A stretch of DNA of 64,000 nucleotides from Abditibacteriota bacterium (GTDB lineage: Bacteria; Armatimonadota; UBA5829): assembly GCA_017552965.1 (NCBI GenBank), contig JAFZNQ010000052.1:1-64000 (forward strand), written 5' to 3'. Positions 15,603 to 23,157 of the stretch are shown one piece after another. The notes beneath the pieces were generated by a model. It saw only the letters and a program-made list of their open reading frames with translations, did no database searches and was not told the origin of the DNA. The stretch's first letter is position 1, and every line of letters starts with the position of its first letter. Made by a program: the position numbers and the translations under genes.

Positions 15603-18128
15603 ATGTCAAAGTATAACAAGTTAGCATTAGTCATTCTCGTGCTGGTCGTGGCGGCAGCGTGGATCTGCTATACGGCCTTCAGCGGCGCCAGCGACAACAT
15701 CAAGATCAGAAAGGGTCTGGATATCGCCGGCGGTATGAGAGTCGTCCTGCAGGCCGACCAGAAGTCCGCAGACTGGCCCAAGACCGACGTGCAGGCCCAG
15801 CGCGACCTGATGGACAAGGCCACCGCCACCATCGAAAAGAGGATCGGCGGTCTGAAGGGCGTCAGCGAAGGCAAGGCCTTCATACAGGGCGCCGACAAGA
15901 TAGTGGTGGAGATCCCCGGCATCAAGGACTCCGACAAGGCCCTGGACACCATCAGCAACACGGCCCAGCTGGAATTCTATTACCTGAAGGACGTGCAGAG
16001 CGCCTCCAACCCCGGCGGCAGATGGAAGATCTCCGACGGCGGTCAGGATGAATACGTCTTCTCCGACGGCGAGACCGAGATATATTCCGGCGACAAGGAC
16101 CGGATCATGAAGGAAGTGGTGGGCGCCCCCGCCAACAAGCCCATCCTCACAGGCAAGGACCTGATGCCCAACTCCAAGCAGGCCATCAGCAACAAGACCC
16201 AGCCCGTGGTGGAGGTGCAGTTCAACAAGGAAGGCCGCGTGATCTTCAAGGAGTTCACCAAGAAGCACGTAGGCGACACCCTGGCCATCTTCCTCAACAA
16301 GGAGCTGCTCACCGCTCCCACCATCAACGAGCCCATTCTCAACGGCGAGGCCCAGATATCCGGCTTCAAGGATCTGGAGGAAGCCAAGAATCTTGCCAAT
16401 CTCCTCAACAGCGGCGCTCTCCCTATTTCCTTTGAAGTAGGTTCGCAGGAAAGCGTGGACCCCACCATCGGCGGCGACGCCTTCAGCAAGACCGTCAAGG
16501 CGGGCGCTATCGGCCTTCTCGTCGTTATTCTGTTCATGATCTTCATATACAGGCTGCCCGGCTTCATCGCCTCCATCGCCCTGTGTATATATACCATGCT
16601 GGTCATCGCCATATTTGCCGCTCTGGGAGTAACCATGTCCCTGTCCGGCATCGGCGCTCTGATCATATCCATCGGTATGGCGGTGGACGCCAACATCCTC
16701 ATATTTGAGCGTCTGAAGGAAGAGCTGAAGGCGGGCCGGACCCTGTCCTCCGCCATCGACACCGGCTTCAAGAGAGCCTTCACCGCTATCCTGGACTCCA
16801 ACGTGAGTACCTGTATCACCTGTCTGCTGCTGATCCAGTTCGGCAGCCCCGCAGTCCAGAGCTTCGCAGTGACCCTGCTGGTGGGTACTCTGGTATCCAT
16901 GTTCAGCGCCATCACCGTGACCCGCACCCTGCTGCACCTGACGGTGAACTTCGAAGGCCTGCAGAAGCCCGAGCTCTTCTGCGTGTCCGCCGACAAGCCC
17001 AATACCCCCTTCAACTTCGTGTTCGTGGACAACAGGACCGTCTACTACGTCATTTCCGGCGTAGTCATGGCCTGCTGCATCGCCGCCCTTCTGGTCTGGA
17101 AGCTGAACCCCGGCATCGAGTTCAAGCCGGGCACCGAGCTGAAGGTCTCCTTCACTCAGCCCATCGCTTCCGTGCAGGATATCCGGAGCATAGTTGACGG
17201 CCTCTACGAAAAGAACCAGGTCCAGCTGGCCAACGGCTCTAAGACAGCCATCATCAAGGTCACCGGCAAGGACCAGCCCAACATCAGCACCAAGGATCAG
17301 GACGCTCTGGTGGCCGCCCTCAACGACAAGTATGAGGTGGCCAGGACCACCGAAGACGGCAAGCCCATCGCGGACCAGGCCAACTCGGTGAATCCCTCCG
17401 TATCCAAGGAGCTGATCCACAACGCCCTTATAGCCGTGTTCTTTGCGTGTATAGCCATCATCCTCTACCTGGCCATCAGATTTGCCATAGGCGGAGCGCT
17501 GGACGGCGTGAAATACGGCGTGTGCGCCGTCATCGCCCTGATACACGACGCCCTCTTTGTCATGGGCCTCTTTGCCATCCTGGGCAAGTTCCTGGGCTGG
17601 CAGGTCAACAGCCTGTTCGTGACCGCCGTCCTGACGGTCATCGGTGTGTCGGTCAACGACACCATCGTCAGCTTTGACAGGATCAGAGAGAACCTGCGCC
17701 ACAGACTGAAGGGCGAGAACTTCAGCCAACTGGTCAACAGAAGTCTGAACCAGACCCTCACCCGGTCCATCTACACCTCTGTGACCACCCTGCTGACCAT
17801 CACCTCCCTGATCATCTTCGGAGGCCTGATGCTGAGACAGTTCTACTGGACCATATTCGCCGGTCTGACAGTAGGTACCTACTCCTCCATCTTCCTGGCT
17901 TCGCAGCTGGTAGTCAGCTGGTACAACGCCGGCCTTTCCAAGAAGGACAGAGCCCTCAACAGAGTGGTGGTCAAGGACAAGGAAGGCAAGGTGCTGGTGT
18001 CCGCTCCCAGGCAGGAAGAGACCCCCGCAGCCGAGACCGAGGAAGAAGCTGCTCCCGCAGCGGCTCCGGACAAGGCGCCGGCGGCCAAGGCCAAGAAAAA
18101 GACCACAGGCCGCAAGAGAAGATTCTAA
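15603..18128 (+). CDS. secDF: Fused protein translocase subunits SecD and SecF
   Basis: 841 residues joining SecD and SecF, which use the proton or sodium gradient to pull exported proteins across the membrane after SecA/SecYEG. The SecD half has TM1 (about 5-25), the P1 region, and a TM block with IGMAVDANILIFERLKEE. The SecF half starts near residue 475 and carries the matching GVSVNDTIVSFDRIRENL. The C-terminal tail is Ala/Pro/Lys-rich and ends in KKKTTGRKRRF, a basic cytoplasmic extension. ATG 15603 was chosen because GGAGGAG lies just upstream; an earlier in-frame start at 15564 has no ribosome site and sits at the expected transcription start. Confidence 0.96.
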   Translation: MSKYNKLALVILVLVVAAAWICYTAFSGASDNIKIRKGLDIAGGMRVVLQADQKSADWPKTDVQAQRDLMDKATATIEKRIGGLKGVSEGKAFIQGADKIVVEIPGIKDSDKALDTISNTAQLEFYYLKDVQSASNPGGRWKISDGGQDEYVFSDGETEIYSGDKDRIMKEVVGAPANKPILTGKDLMPNSKQAISNKTQPVVEVQFNKEGRVIFKEFTKKHVGDTLAIFLNKELLTAPTINEPILNGEAQISGFKDLEEAKNLANLLNSGALPISFEVGSQESVDPTIGGDAFSKTVKAGAIGLLVVILFMIFIYRLPGFIASIALCIYTMLVIAIFAALGVTMSLSGIGALIISIGMAVDANILIFERLKEELKAGRTLSSAIDTGFKRAFTAILDSNVSTCITCLLLIQFGSPAVQSFAVTLLVGTLVSMFSAITVTRTLLHLTVNFEGLQKPELFCVSADKPNTPFNFVFVDNRTVYYVISGVVMACCIAALLVWKLNPGIEFKPGTELKVSFTQPIASVQDIRSIVDGLYEKNQVQLANGSKTAIIKVTGKDQPNISTKDQDALVAALNDKYEVARTTEDGKPIADQANSVNPSVSKELIHNALIAVFFACIAIILYLAIRFAIGGALDGVKYGVCAVIALIHDALFVMGLFAILGKFLGWQVNSLFVTAVLTVIGVSVNDTIVSFDRIRENLRHRLKGENFSQLVNRSLNQTLTRSIYTSVTTLLTITSLIIFGGLMLRQFYWTIFAGLTVGTYSSIFLASQLVVSWYNAGLSKKDRALNRVVVKDKEGKVLVSAPRQEETPAAETEEEAAPAAAPDKAPAAKAKKKTTGRKRRF

Positions 18129-18138
18129 GCTTTTCGAC

Positions 18139-18170
18139 ACACCCGTCCGCGATGGGCGGGTGTTTGTTTT
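18139..18170 (+). terminator. Terminator between secDF and recJ
   Basis: Stem ACACCCGTCC (18139-18148) / GGGCGGGTGT (18154-18163) with one wobble pair, then TTGTTTT. It ends 6 bp before the recJ start codon, so recJ expression may need read-through. Confidence 0.75.
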
Positions 18171-18175
18171 GAACC

Positions 18176-19882
18176 TTGAGATACAAGCTGAAACCGTTTC
18201 CCGACAGAGAGGCCATAGACCGCCTCGCCGGAGAGGCCTCCGTCAATCCCGTGACCGCCGCCCTGCTGCTGCAGAGAGGCGTGAAGACAGGGGCGGAGGC
18301 CCGGGAGTTCTTTCGCCCCCGGACCGGCGGAGACCCCCTGCTGCTGCCGGACATAGACAAGGCGGCTGCCATACTGGACGAAGCCCTCTCCCGGGGCTGG
18401 GGAGTGATGATATTCGGGGACTACGACGTGGACGGCCAGACAGCCACCGCCATCCTCAGCAAGGCCCTGTCGGGCCTGGGCTTCAGGGTGGGCTTCAGGC
18501 TGCCGGACAGGCTCAACTCCGGCTATGACGTGACCCCCGCCCAGGTCAGGGAGATAGCCGCCGAGGGCTGGCAGGTGCTCCTCACCTGCGACTGCGGCTC
18601 CAGAGCCTCCGAGGCGGTGAAGACCGCCAAAGAGCTGGGCATGAAGGTCATAGTCACGGACCACCACGAGCTGGGCGCCGACGCGGCCGCTCCCCACGCC
18701 CTCATCAACCCCCACCGGCCGGACTCCCGCTACCCCTATGAATTTCTCTGCGGCGCAGGAGTGGCCTACCGCTTCATCCACGGCCTGCTGCTACGCCGGG
18801 GCATTGACCCCAGGGGCTTTCTGCGGAAATACGCGGACCTGGTGTGTCTGGGCACGGTGGCGGACTCGGTGCCCCTCACCGGCGAAAACAGATATCTGGT
18901 GAAAGAGGGCCTGGAATACGTGAAGCAGCCCGTGTCCCGGCGCATAGGCATCAAGACCCTCATAGAGCGGGGCAAGCCGGAGGAGGTCACGGCCAAATAT
19001 CTGTCCTTCTTCGTCATACCCCAGCTGAACTCCGCCAGCCGCATGGGCGAGACGGAAAAGGCCTTCCGCCTGCTCACCGAGACGGACCCGGCCCGGCTGG
19101 AAGAGCAGCTCGCGGACCTCAGCGAGCTGAACAACCGGCGGAAAAAGGAAGAGGAAGAGGGCTACGGCAAGGCCGCTCTGGACGTGTATAAGGGGGGCAT
19201 GGACAAGGACGACGTCATAGTGGTCAAGGGCTCCTGGCTCCACTCCCTGTCCGGCAACATAGCCTCCCGCCTCTGCAAGACCTTCAACCGTCCTGTGATA
19301 GCCATAGGCGAGAGCCGGGAAAACGGCGTGTGCATAGGCAGCGCCCGAAACAACGACATGGTGGACATACTCTCCCTGCTGGAGGACTGCGCCGGCCTGC
19401 TGGAGCGCTACGGGGGCCACAAGGCCGCCGGAGGCATCACGATCCGGGAGGACAACATCCCCGCCTTCAGGAGCAGGATCAACGAGGCCTGCCGCCGCCG
19501 GTATCCGGAGGGGCCCTCCGAAGCGGCGGAAGCGGTGGACCTGCAGATAGGCAGCAGCTGCTTTGCCCCGGGGCGCATCATGCCCCTGTGCGAGGAGCTG
19601 GAGCGGATGGAGCCCTTCGGAGAAGCCAACAGAAGGCCCGTGTTTCTCACGAAAAACGTGCTCGTAGAAGGGGCTGAGGTATTCGGCAAGACCAAAAAGC
19701 ACCTCAGGCTGCGGCTGGGAGAAAAGCCCTGCAGCATAGAGGCTATATTGTGGAACAGAGGAGAAGAGCTGTACTCTTTCAGCAAGGGCATGCGGATAAA
19801 CGTCATCTACTCCCCGGAGCTGCACAGCTTCAGGGAAAAAACGGCCCGCCTCATAGTGACAGACTGGGCGCCCGGGTCCTGA
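18176..19882 (+). CDS. recJ: Single-stranded-DNA exonuclease RecJ
   Basis: 568 residues, the usual RecJ core length. RecJ degrades single-stranded DNA 5' to 3' in recombination and mismatch repair. The DHH-phosphoesterase motifs are present: GDYDVDG (residues 81-87), the DCGS region, TDHHELG, then GTVADSVPL. The DHHA1 nucleic-acid-binding motif GGHKAAGG is near residue 418, followed by the C-terminal OB-type domain. The start must be TTG 18176: the preceding codon region contains an in-frame stop (18170-18172) and the next ATG is inside the conserved domain. No clear ribosome site precedes it, and the secDF terminator lies just upstream, so translation and transcription are probably weak. Confidence 0.93.
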   Translation: MRYKLKPFPDREAIDRLAGEASVNPVTAALLLQRGVKTGAEAREFFRPRTGGDPLLLPDIDKAAAILDEALSRGWGVMIFGDYDVDGQTATAILSKALSGLGFRVGFRLPDRLNSGYDVTPAQVREIAAEGWQVLLTCDCGSRASEAVKTAKELGMKVIVTDHHELGADAAAPHALINPHRPDSRYPYEFLCGAGVAYRFIHGLLLRRGIDPRGFLRKYADLVCLGTVADSVPLTGENRYLVKEGLEYVKQPVSRRIGIKTLIERGKPEEVTAKYLSFFVIPQLNSASRMGETEKAFRLLTETDPARLEEQLADLSELNNRRKKEEEEGYGKAALDVYKGGMDKDDVIVVKGSWLHSLSGNIASRLCKTFNRPVIAIGESRENGVCIGSARNNDMVDILSLLEDCAGLLERYGGHKAAGGITIREDNIPAFRSRINEACRRRYPEGPSEAAEAVDLQIGSSCFAPGRIMPLCEELERMEPFGEANRRPVFLTKNVLVEGAEVFGKTKKHLRLRLGEKPCSIEAILWNRGEELYSFSKGMRINVIYSPELHSFREKTARLIVTDWAPGS

Positions 19883-19918
19883 TACGCAAAACAGCAAACC
19901 CGAGGTTTGCTGCTGCCA

Positions 19919-20006
19919 AGGAGAGAGCGGGATTCGAACCCGCGGTGATCGAAGACCACGACAGTTTTCAAGACTGTTCCTTTAAACCGGACTCAGGCAC
20001 CTCTCC
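19919..20006 (-). tRNA. tRNA-Ser (UGA)
   Basis: Cloverleaf with a long variable arm typical of class II tRNA. The anticodon loop CTTGAAA gives anticodon TGA (serine). The T-loop is GGTTCGAATCC. CCA is not encoded. It is transcribed before no other gene and after tRNA-Pro from the promoter at 20101-20130. Confidence 0.93.
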
Positions 20007-20012
20007 GTCAAA

Positions 20013-20086
20013 TCGGGATGAAAGGATTTGAACCTTCGGCCTCTCAGACCCGAACCGAGCGCTCTGCCAAGCTGAGCTACATCCCG
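20013..20086 (-). tRNA. tRNA-Pro (CGG)
   Basis: 74-nt cloverleaf with acceptor CGGGATG / CATCCCG, D-arm GTAGCTCAGC and T-arm GGTTCAAATCC. The anticodon loop TTCGGGT gives CGG (proline). CCA is not encoded. First gene of a two-tRNA unit, 6 bp before tRNA-Ser. Confidence 0.93.
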
Positions 20087-20100
20087 AAAAAGACACTTAT

Positions 20101-20130
20101 ATTATACAATATCCGGGGGCGTCAGGTCAA
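20101..20130 (-). promoter_or_regulatory. Promoter of the Pro-Ser tRNA unit
   Basis: TTGACC, 18 bp, TATAAT on the minus strand, then ATAAGTGT. The -35 lies in the loop and start of the arm of the hairpin at 20113-20145. Confidence 0.75.
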
Positions 20131-20145
20131 GCCTGACGCCCCCGG
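20113..20145 (-). terminator. Perfect 14-bp hairpin after the UroD-family gene
   Basis: Arms CCGGGGGCGTCAGG (20113-20126) and CCTGACGCCCCCGG (20132-20145) with a 5-nt loop, 12 bp after the stop codon. No U-tract follows; it overlaps the tRNA promoter instead. Confidence 0.7.
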
Positions 20146-20157
20146 CGCCGCTCTTGA

Positions 20158-21201
20158 TCATTTGCGATATACGCCGTAGGTCTTGGCGGTCTCCACCATG
20201 GCTCTGGCAGCCGACAGGTCCAGATTGGCGGGATACTCGCAGCCCGTGGCCAGCACGAAGCCGCCGCCCTTGGCCATGAGGTCTATCTCCTTTTTGGACT
20301 CCTCCACCACTTCTTCATAGGTGGCTGAAGGCAGCCAGGTGGGAGGCACGCAGCCTATGAGGGTGGTCACGTCTCCGTATTTGGCCTTGCACTCCGCCAG
20401 GTCCTTGCAGTCGTCGGGAGCGTGGAGAAAGCTGATGCCCTCCGGCTTCATGGTCTCTATCTGCGCGTCAAAATAGATGCCGTTGCCGCAATTGTGTATC
20501 ATGACCATGCAGCCCTTGTCGTGGACGTGCTTTGCCAGCCGCTCCACGGCCCAGCCCTCAAACTCCATCCACATGCTCTTGCGCATGATGGAAGCGGAGG
20601 AAAAGAGGGTGTCAAACATGATGGCGTGGACGCCTCTCTCTATGAGCATGTCGCAGTATTGTATCAGAGTCTCGGTGATGGCCCCCACAGCGTGCTTCAC
20701 CGCGTCGGGGTCGTCTATGATGTCCATATACATGGACGCCTGGTCCCTCAGCATGCTGGTGATGCCCAGGGGCCCGAACACAAAGGCCACTATGGGATAC
20801 TCCTTGCCCATCTCCCGGCTGAGTATGTCGCACAGGTCCAGATGCACGTTCATCCGGCGGGCCTTCCTCACGTCGATGGGCTCGATCTTGTAGTAGTCCT
20901 CGGTGCAGGTGACCAGCCTCTCGTTCATCACCGGATGGGCTGCCTCCGTCTCGGGATAGTCCAGCTTCTGCCCAAAGTCCTCCGCCTCCACCGACAGGTC
21001 GGTGAGTGTGCATATGATGTCCAGATCCAGCTCCTTGGTCACCGCTATCATAGCGTCGGCGCTCTTGCGGGCGTCGTTGGCAAAATCGTAGTAGGATATG
21101 CCTGTCAGCAGCCTGGAAACGCCGCTGGTGATGGGATATACGGGCACTCTGTCCGGCTCCTGATGGCTCAGGGCAGCGGCCACTCTTTCCAATGAAGTCA
21201 T
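20158..21201 (-). CDS. Uroporphyrinogen decarboxylase-family protein, MtaA-type corrinoid methyltransferase
   Basis: 347 residues of the URO-D fold. The opening MTSLERVAAALSHQEPDRVP is typical of the URO-D/MtaA/CmuA group. A zinc-binding H-x-C (HNCGN, near residue 237) and a later cysteine (ATGCEYP, near 319) fit the methylcobamide methyltransferases MtaA/CmuA rather than haem biosynthesis, where this set is absent. Substrate unknown; no corrinoid protein gene is nearby. It has a GGAGGAA ribosome site. It is a single gene, with a hairpin/tRNA promoter downstream and an unusual inverted repeat upstream. Confidence 0.82.
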   Translation of the reverse strand: MTSLERVAAALSHQEPDRVPVYPITSGVSRLLTGISYYDFANDARKSADAMIAVTKELDLDIICTLTDLSVEAEDFGQKLDYPETEAAHPVMNERLVTCTEDYYKIEPIDVRKARRMNVHLDLCDILSREMGKEYPIVAFVFGPLGITSMLRDQASMYMDIIDDPDAVKHAVGAITETLIQYCDMLIERGVHAIMFDTLFSSASIMRKSMWMEFEGWAVERLAKHVHDKGCMVMIHNCGNGIYFDAQIETMKPEGISFLHAPDDCKDLAECKAKYGDVTTLIGCVPPTWLPSATYEEVVEESKKEIDLMAKGGGFVLATGCEYPANLDLSAARAMVETAKTYGVYRK

Positions 21202-21519
21202 AATGATTCCTCCGGCCGGGTCCGGGACCCGGCGACTCTCTATCTATGGTTGCTATAATAGATAATACTATTTTTACCATAAAAATTATAGCAATTTCGG
21301 CTCCAAAATCGGCCCATTCCCTGAAAAATATTTACAAAAAACCGAGGGGCCTGCGCCCTGCCCGCCGATGACAGGGAAAATGGTTTTGCAATAAACGGCC
21401 GGAGCGGGAGGGGCAATGGTAAAAAAACAGGGATTTTTGTGATATGCGAAGACGGGGCGAGGGCCGCCCGGCTCCCGGGAAAGGGGCCGCCGCAGGGGCG
21501 GAGTGAAGGGAGAGGCGGT
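21202..21519. other. Intergenic region with a promoter-like dyad
   Basis: 318 bp between two minus-strand genes. It holds the inverted repeat TTGCTATAAT (21250-21259) / ATTATAGCAA (21285-21294). I see no gene or RNA in the remainder. Confidence 0.6.
21285..21293 (-). promoter_or_regulatory. Extended -10 promoter of the UroD-family gene
   Basis: TGCTATAAT on the minus strand, an extended -10 (TGn before TATAAT), 84 bp upstream of the start codon. No -35 match. It is one arm of a 10-bp inverted repeat. Confidence 0.45.
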
Positions 21520-22305
21520 CTATTTGCCGAAGAGCCTGCCGAAAAAGGACTTTTTCCCGGGGCTCCAGGGCTCCGGTTCGCCCGGGTCTATGGGCTCGTT
21601 GTTGATGAGCTTCAGCCCGTTTTCCACCAGCAGCCGGTCCGCGGCGGACTTGCGCCAGTGGGCCACCAGATACTCGTAGCCTGCGAACAGGCGGGACTCA
21701 AAATGCTTGCGCCGGTTGTCGGAGGCGGCAAAGGACACCCACCGAAGGGCGAGGAGCCGGTCGGCAAAGTCCTTGACGTCGTTGCCCCTGACGCCCATGA
21801 TGCTGGGGACGTCTATCTCTATGAGGGCGCCCTGCCGGAGATAGCCTTCCAGTATGGAGGGGTCCCGTCTGTAGCGCTTGATGCGCTCGGGAGAGGCTAT
21901 GATGGGCACGAAGCCCCCGGAGAGCAGGGAGTCAAACAAGGGGCCCAGCGTGTCGCAGACGTCGCAGTTCGGGTCGATGAGTATGTATCTGGTGCCGGCC
22001 ATGGTGAGGGGCGCCCCGGACAGGACAGCCTTCGCCAGGTCAAAGACCGGCTTCACCGTATATCCGACGTGGAGGGTCAGCTCGGGAAACTCTATCCCGG
22101 CGTGGGCTTTCAGCTCTTCCAGACGCTCCGCGATGATCTCCAGAGCCCGGCCGGACTCCGTGCTGTCGATGGCCGGCGTGACGAACTGATGCCTCATACC
22201 CATGGAGTATTCCATGCGTATGACGGACAGGGATTCGTCCAGGCTGCCGGGGCCGTCCGGAGTGCCGTGGATGAGATGGGAATGAATGTCTGTAAGCTCT
22301 GCCAT
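21520..22305 (-). CDS. Degenerate CpsB/YwqE-type phosphatase paralog (probable pseudoenzyme)
   Basis: 261 residues, clearly related along its whole length to the CpsB-like gene just upstream, including the KSFFGRLFGK tail. Metal and catalytic positions are changed: TPA instead of TPH, GYTVKP instead of GYELGP, SPERI instead of HPERM, and SDNRR instead of SDNHR. Only DIHSH of the PHP-type metal site remains. It is therefore likely catalytically dead and could bind phosphotyrosine or regulate its neighbour; this is inference. It starts 3 bp after the active copy, last in the export operon, with a weak ribosome site. Confidence 0.8.
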   Translation of the reverse strand: MAELTDIHSHLIHGTPDGPGSLDESLSVIRMEYSMGMRHQFVTPAIDSTESGRALEIIAERLEELKAHAGIEFPELTLHVGYTVKPVFDLAKAVLSGAPLTMAGTRYILIDPNCDVCDTLGPLFDSLLSGGFVPIIASPERIKRYRRDPSILEGYLRQGALIEIDVPSIMGVRGNDVKDFADRLLALRWVSFAASDNRRKHFESRLFAGYEYLVAHWRKSAADRLLVENGLKLINNEPIDPGEPEPWSPGKKSFFGRLFGK

Positions 22306-22308
22306 GCT

Positions 22309-23106
22309 CTATTTTTTACCGAATAACATATGCCAGAAGGACTTTTTGGACTGATGCCACTTCAGGGGCTCTTCGTTCTCTATGAGCCCGTTTTTGATCA
22401 AGGTCAGGCCGTTGTCTATGAGGAGCTTGTCCGCCAGGTCGCTGCTCCAGTGCTTGGATATATACTCGTAGCCCTTGAACATGCGGGACTCGGCGTGGGC
22501 CCTGTGGTTGTCGGAGGCCACAAAGGACACCCAGTTGTGGTCTATGAGCTCCCGGCAAAAGTTCTTGGTCTCGTCGCCGTAGCGGCCCATGAGGCTGGGA
22601 GCGTTGACCTGCAGCAGCACGCCCTTCTCCACGTATTCCTGCAGGATGGAAGGGTCCTTCTTGTAGTAGCCCATTCGTTCGGGATGGGCCAGTATGGGCA
22701 CGTAGCCCGCCATCTGGAGCTGATAGAACATGTCCGACATGTTGTTGCTGTAGCCGCTGAAGAGAGGGCCTATGAGGATGTAGTCCGTGTCCCCCATGGT
22801 CAGCTTTTCCCCTTCGGTCTTCATGGCTCCCAGTATGTCAAAATCCGGGCCCAGCTCATAGCCGAGATACAGGGTCAGCTCGGGACATTCGGCCTTGCAG
22901 GTCTCCTTCAGGTGCTCCAGGAGCTCCTTCATCCGGGGGATGGCCTCCATCTCCGAACGGTCGTTCATATGAGGGGTGCAGAACTGATGCCGCATCCCCA
23001 GGTCATATTCCTCTTTGAGTATTTCCATGGATATGTGCTCATTGCGGGAGCCGTCGTCCACTCCCGGTATGACATGAGCATGCACGTCCACCATGTTGTT
23101 TACCAT
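22309..23106 (-). CDS. CpsB/YwqE-type tyrosine-protein phosphatase
   Basis: 265 residues of the PHP-fold, metal-dependent phosphatases that dephosphorylate BY-kinases in polysaccharide export. The metal-site motifs are intact: DVHAHVIPGVDDGS, CTPHMND, LGYELGPDF, LAHPERMGYY and SDNHRAHAES. An in-frame start at 23154 exists, but it would place a terminator-like hairpin (23126-23149) in the coding region; ATG 23106 has AAGGA 10 nt upstream and begins just before the conserved DVHAH. It follows the kinase gene, matching the wzc-cpsB pairing seen in Gram-positive and some diderm systems. Confidence 0.88.
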   Translation of the reverse strand: MVNNMVDVHAHVIPGVDDGSRNEHISMEILKEEYDLGMRHQFCTPHMNDRSEMEAIPRMKELLEHLKETCKAECPELTLYLGYELGPDFDILGAMKTEGEKLTMGDTDYILIGPLFSGYSNNMSDMFYQLQMAGYVPILAHPERMGYYKKDPSILQEYVEKGVLLQVNAPSLMGRYGDETKNFCRELIDHNWVSFVASDNHRAHAESRMFKGYEYISKHWSSDLADKLLIDNGLTLIKNGLIENEEPLKWHQSKKSFWHMLFGKK

Positions 23107-23121
23107 ATTGTCTGTCCTTGC

Positions 23122-23149
23122 AAAAGGAGCGGCTTTCGCAAGCCGCTCC
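23122..23149 (-). terminator. Attenuator-like hairpin between the kinase and phosphatase genes
   Basis: Perfect 10-bp stem GGAGCGGCTT / AAGCCGCTCC with a TCGC loop, then TTTT on the minus strand. It begins 9 bp after the kinase stop and would reduce transcription of the two phosphatase genes. Confidence 0.7.
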
Positions 23150-23157
23150 CACATCTC

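Noticed and set aside
15627-18140. 837-codon minus-strand frame opposite secDF
   Set aside because: SecDF motifs and promoter are on the plus strand.
20158-21201. Haem-pathway uroporphyrinogen decarboxylase (HemE)
   Set aside because: The H-x-C plus later cysteine pattern and absence of other haem genes fit a corrinoid methyltransferase instead.
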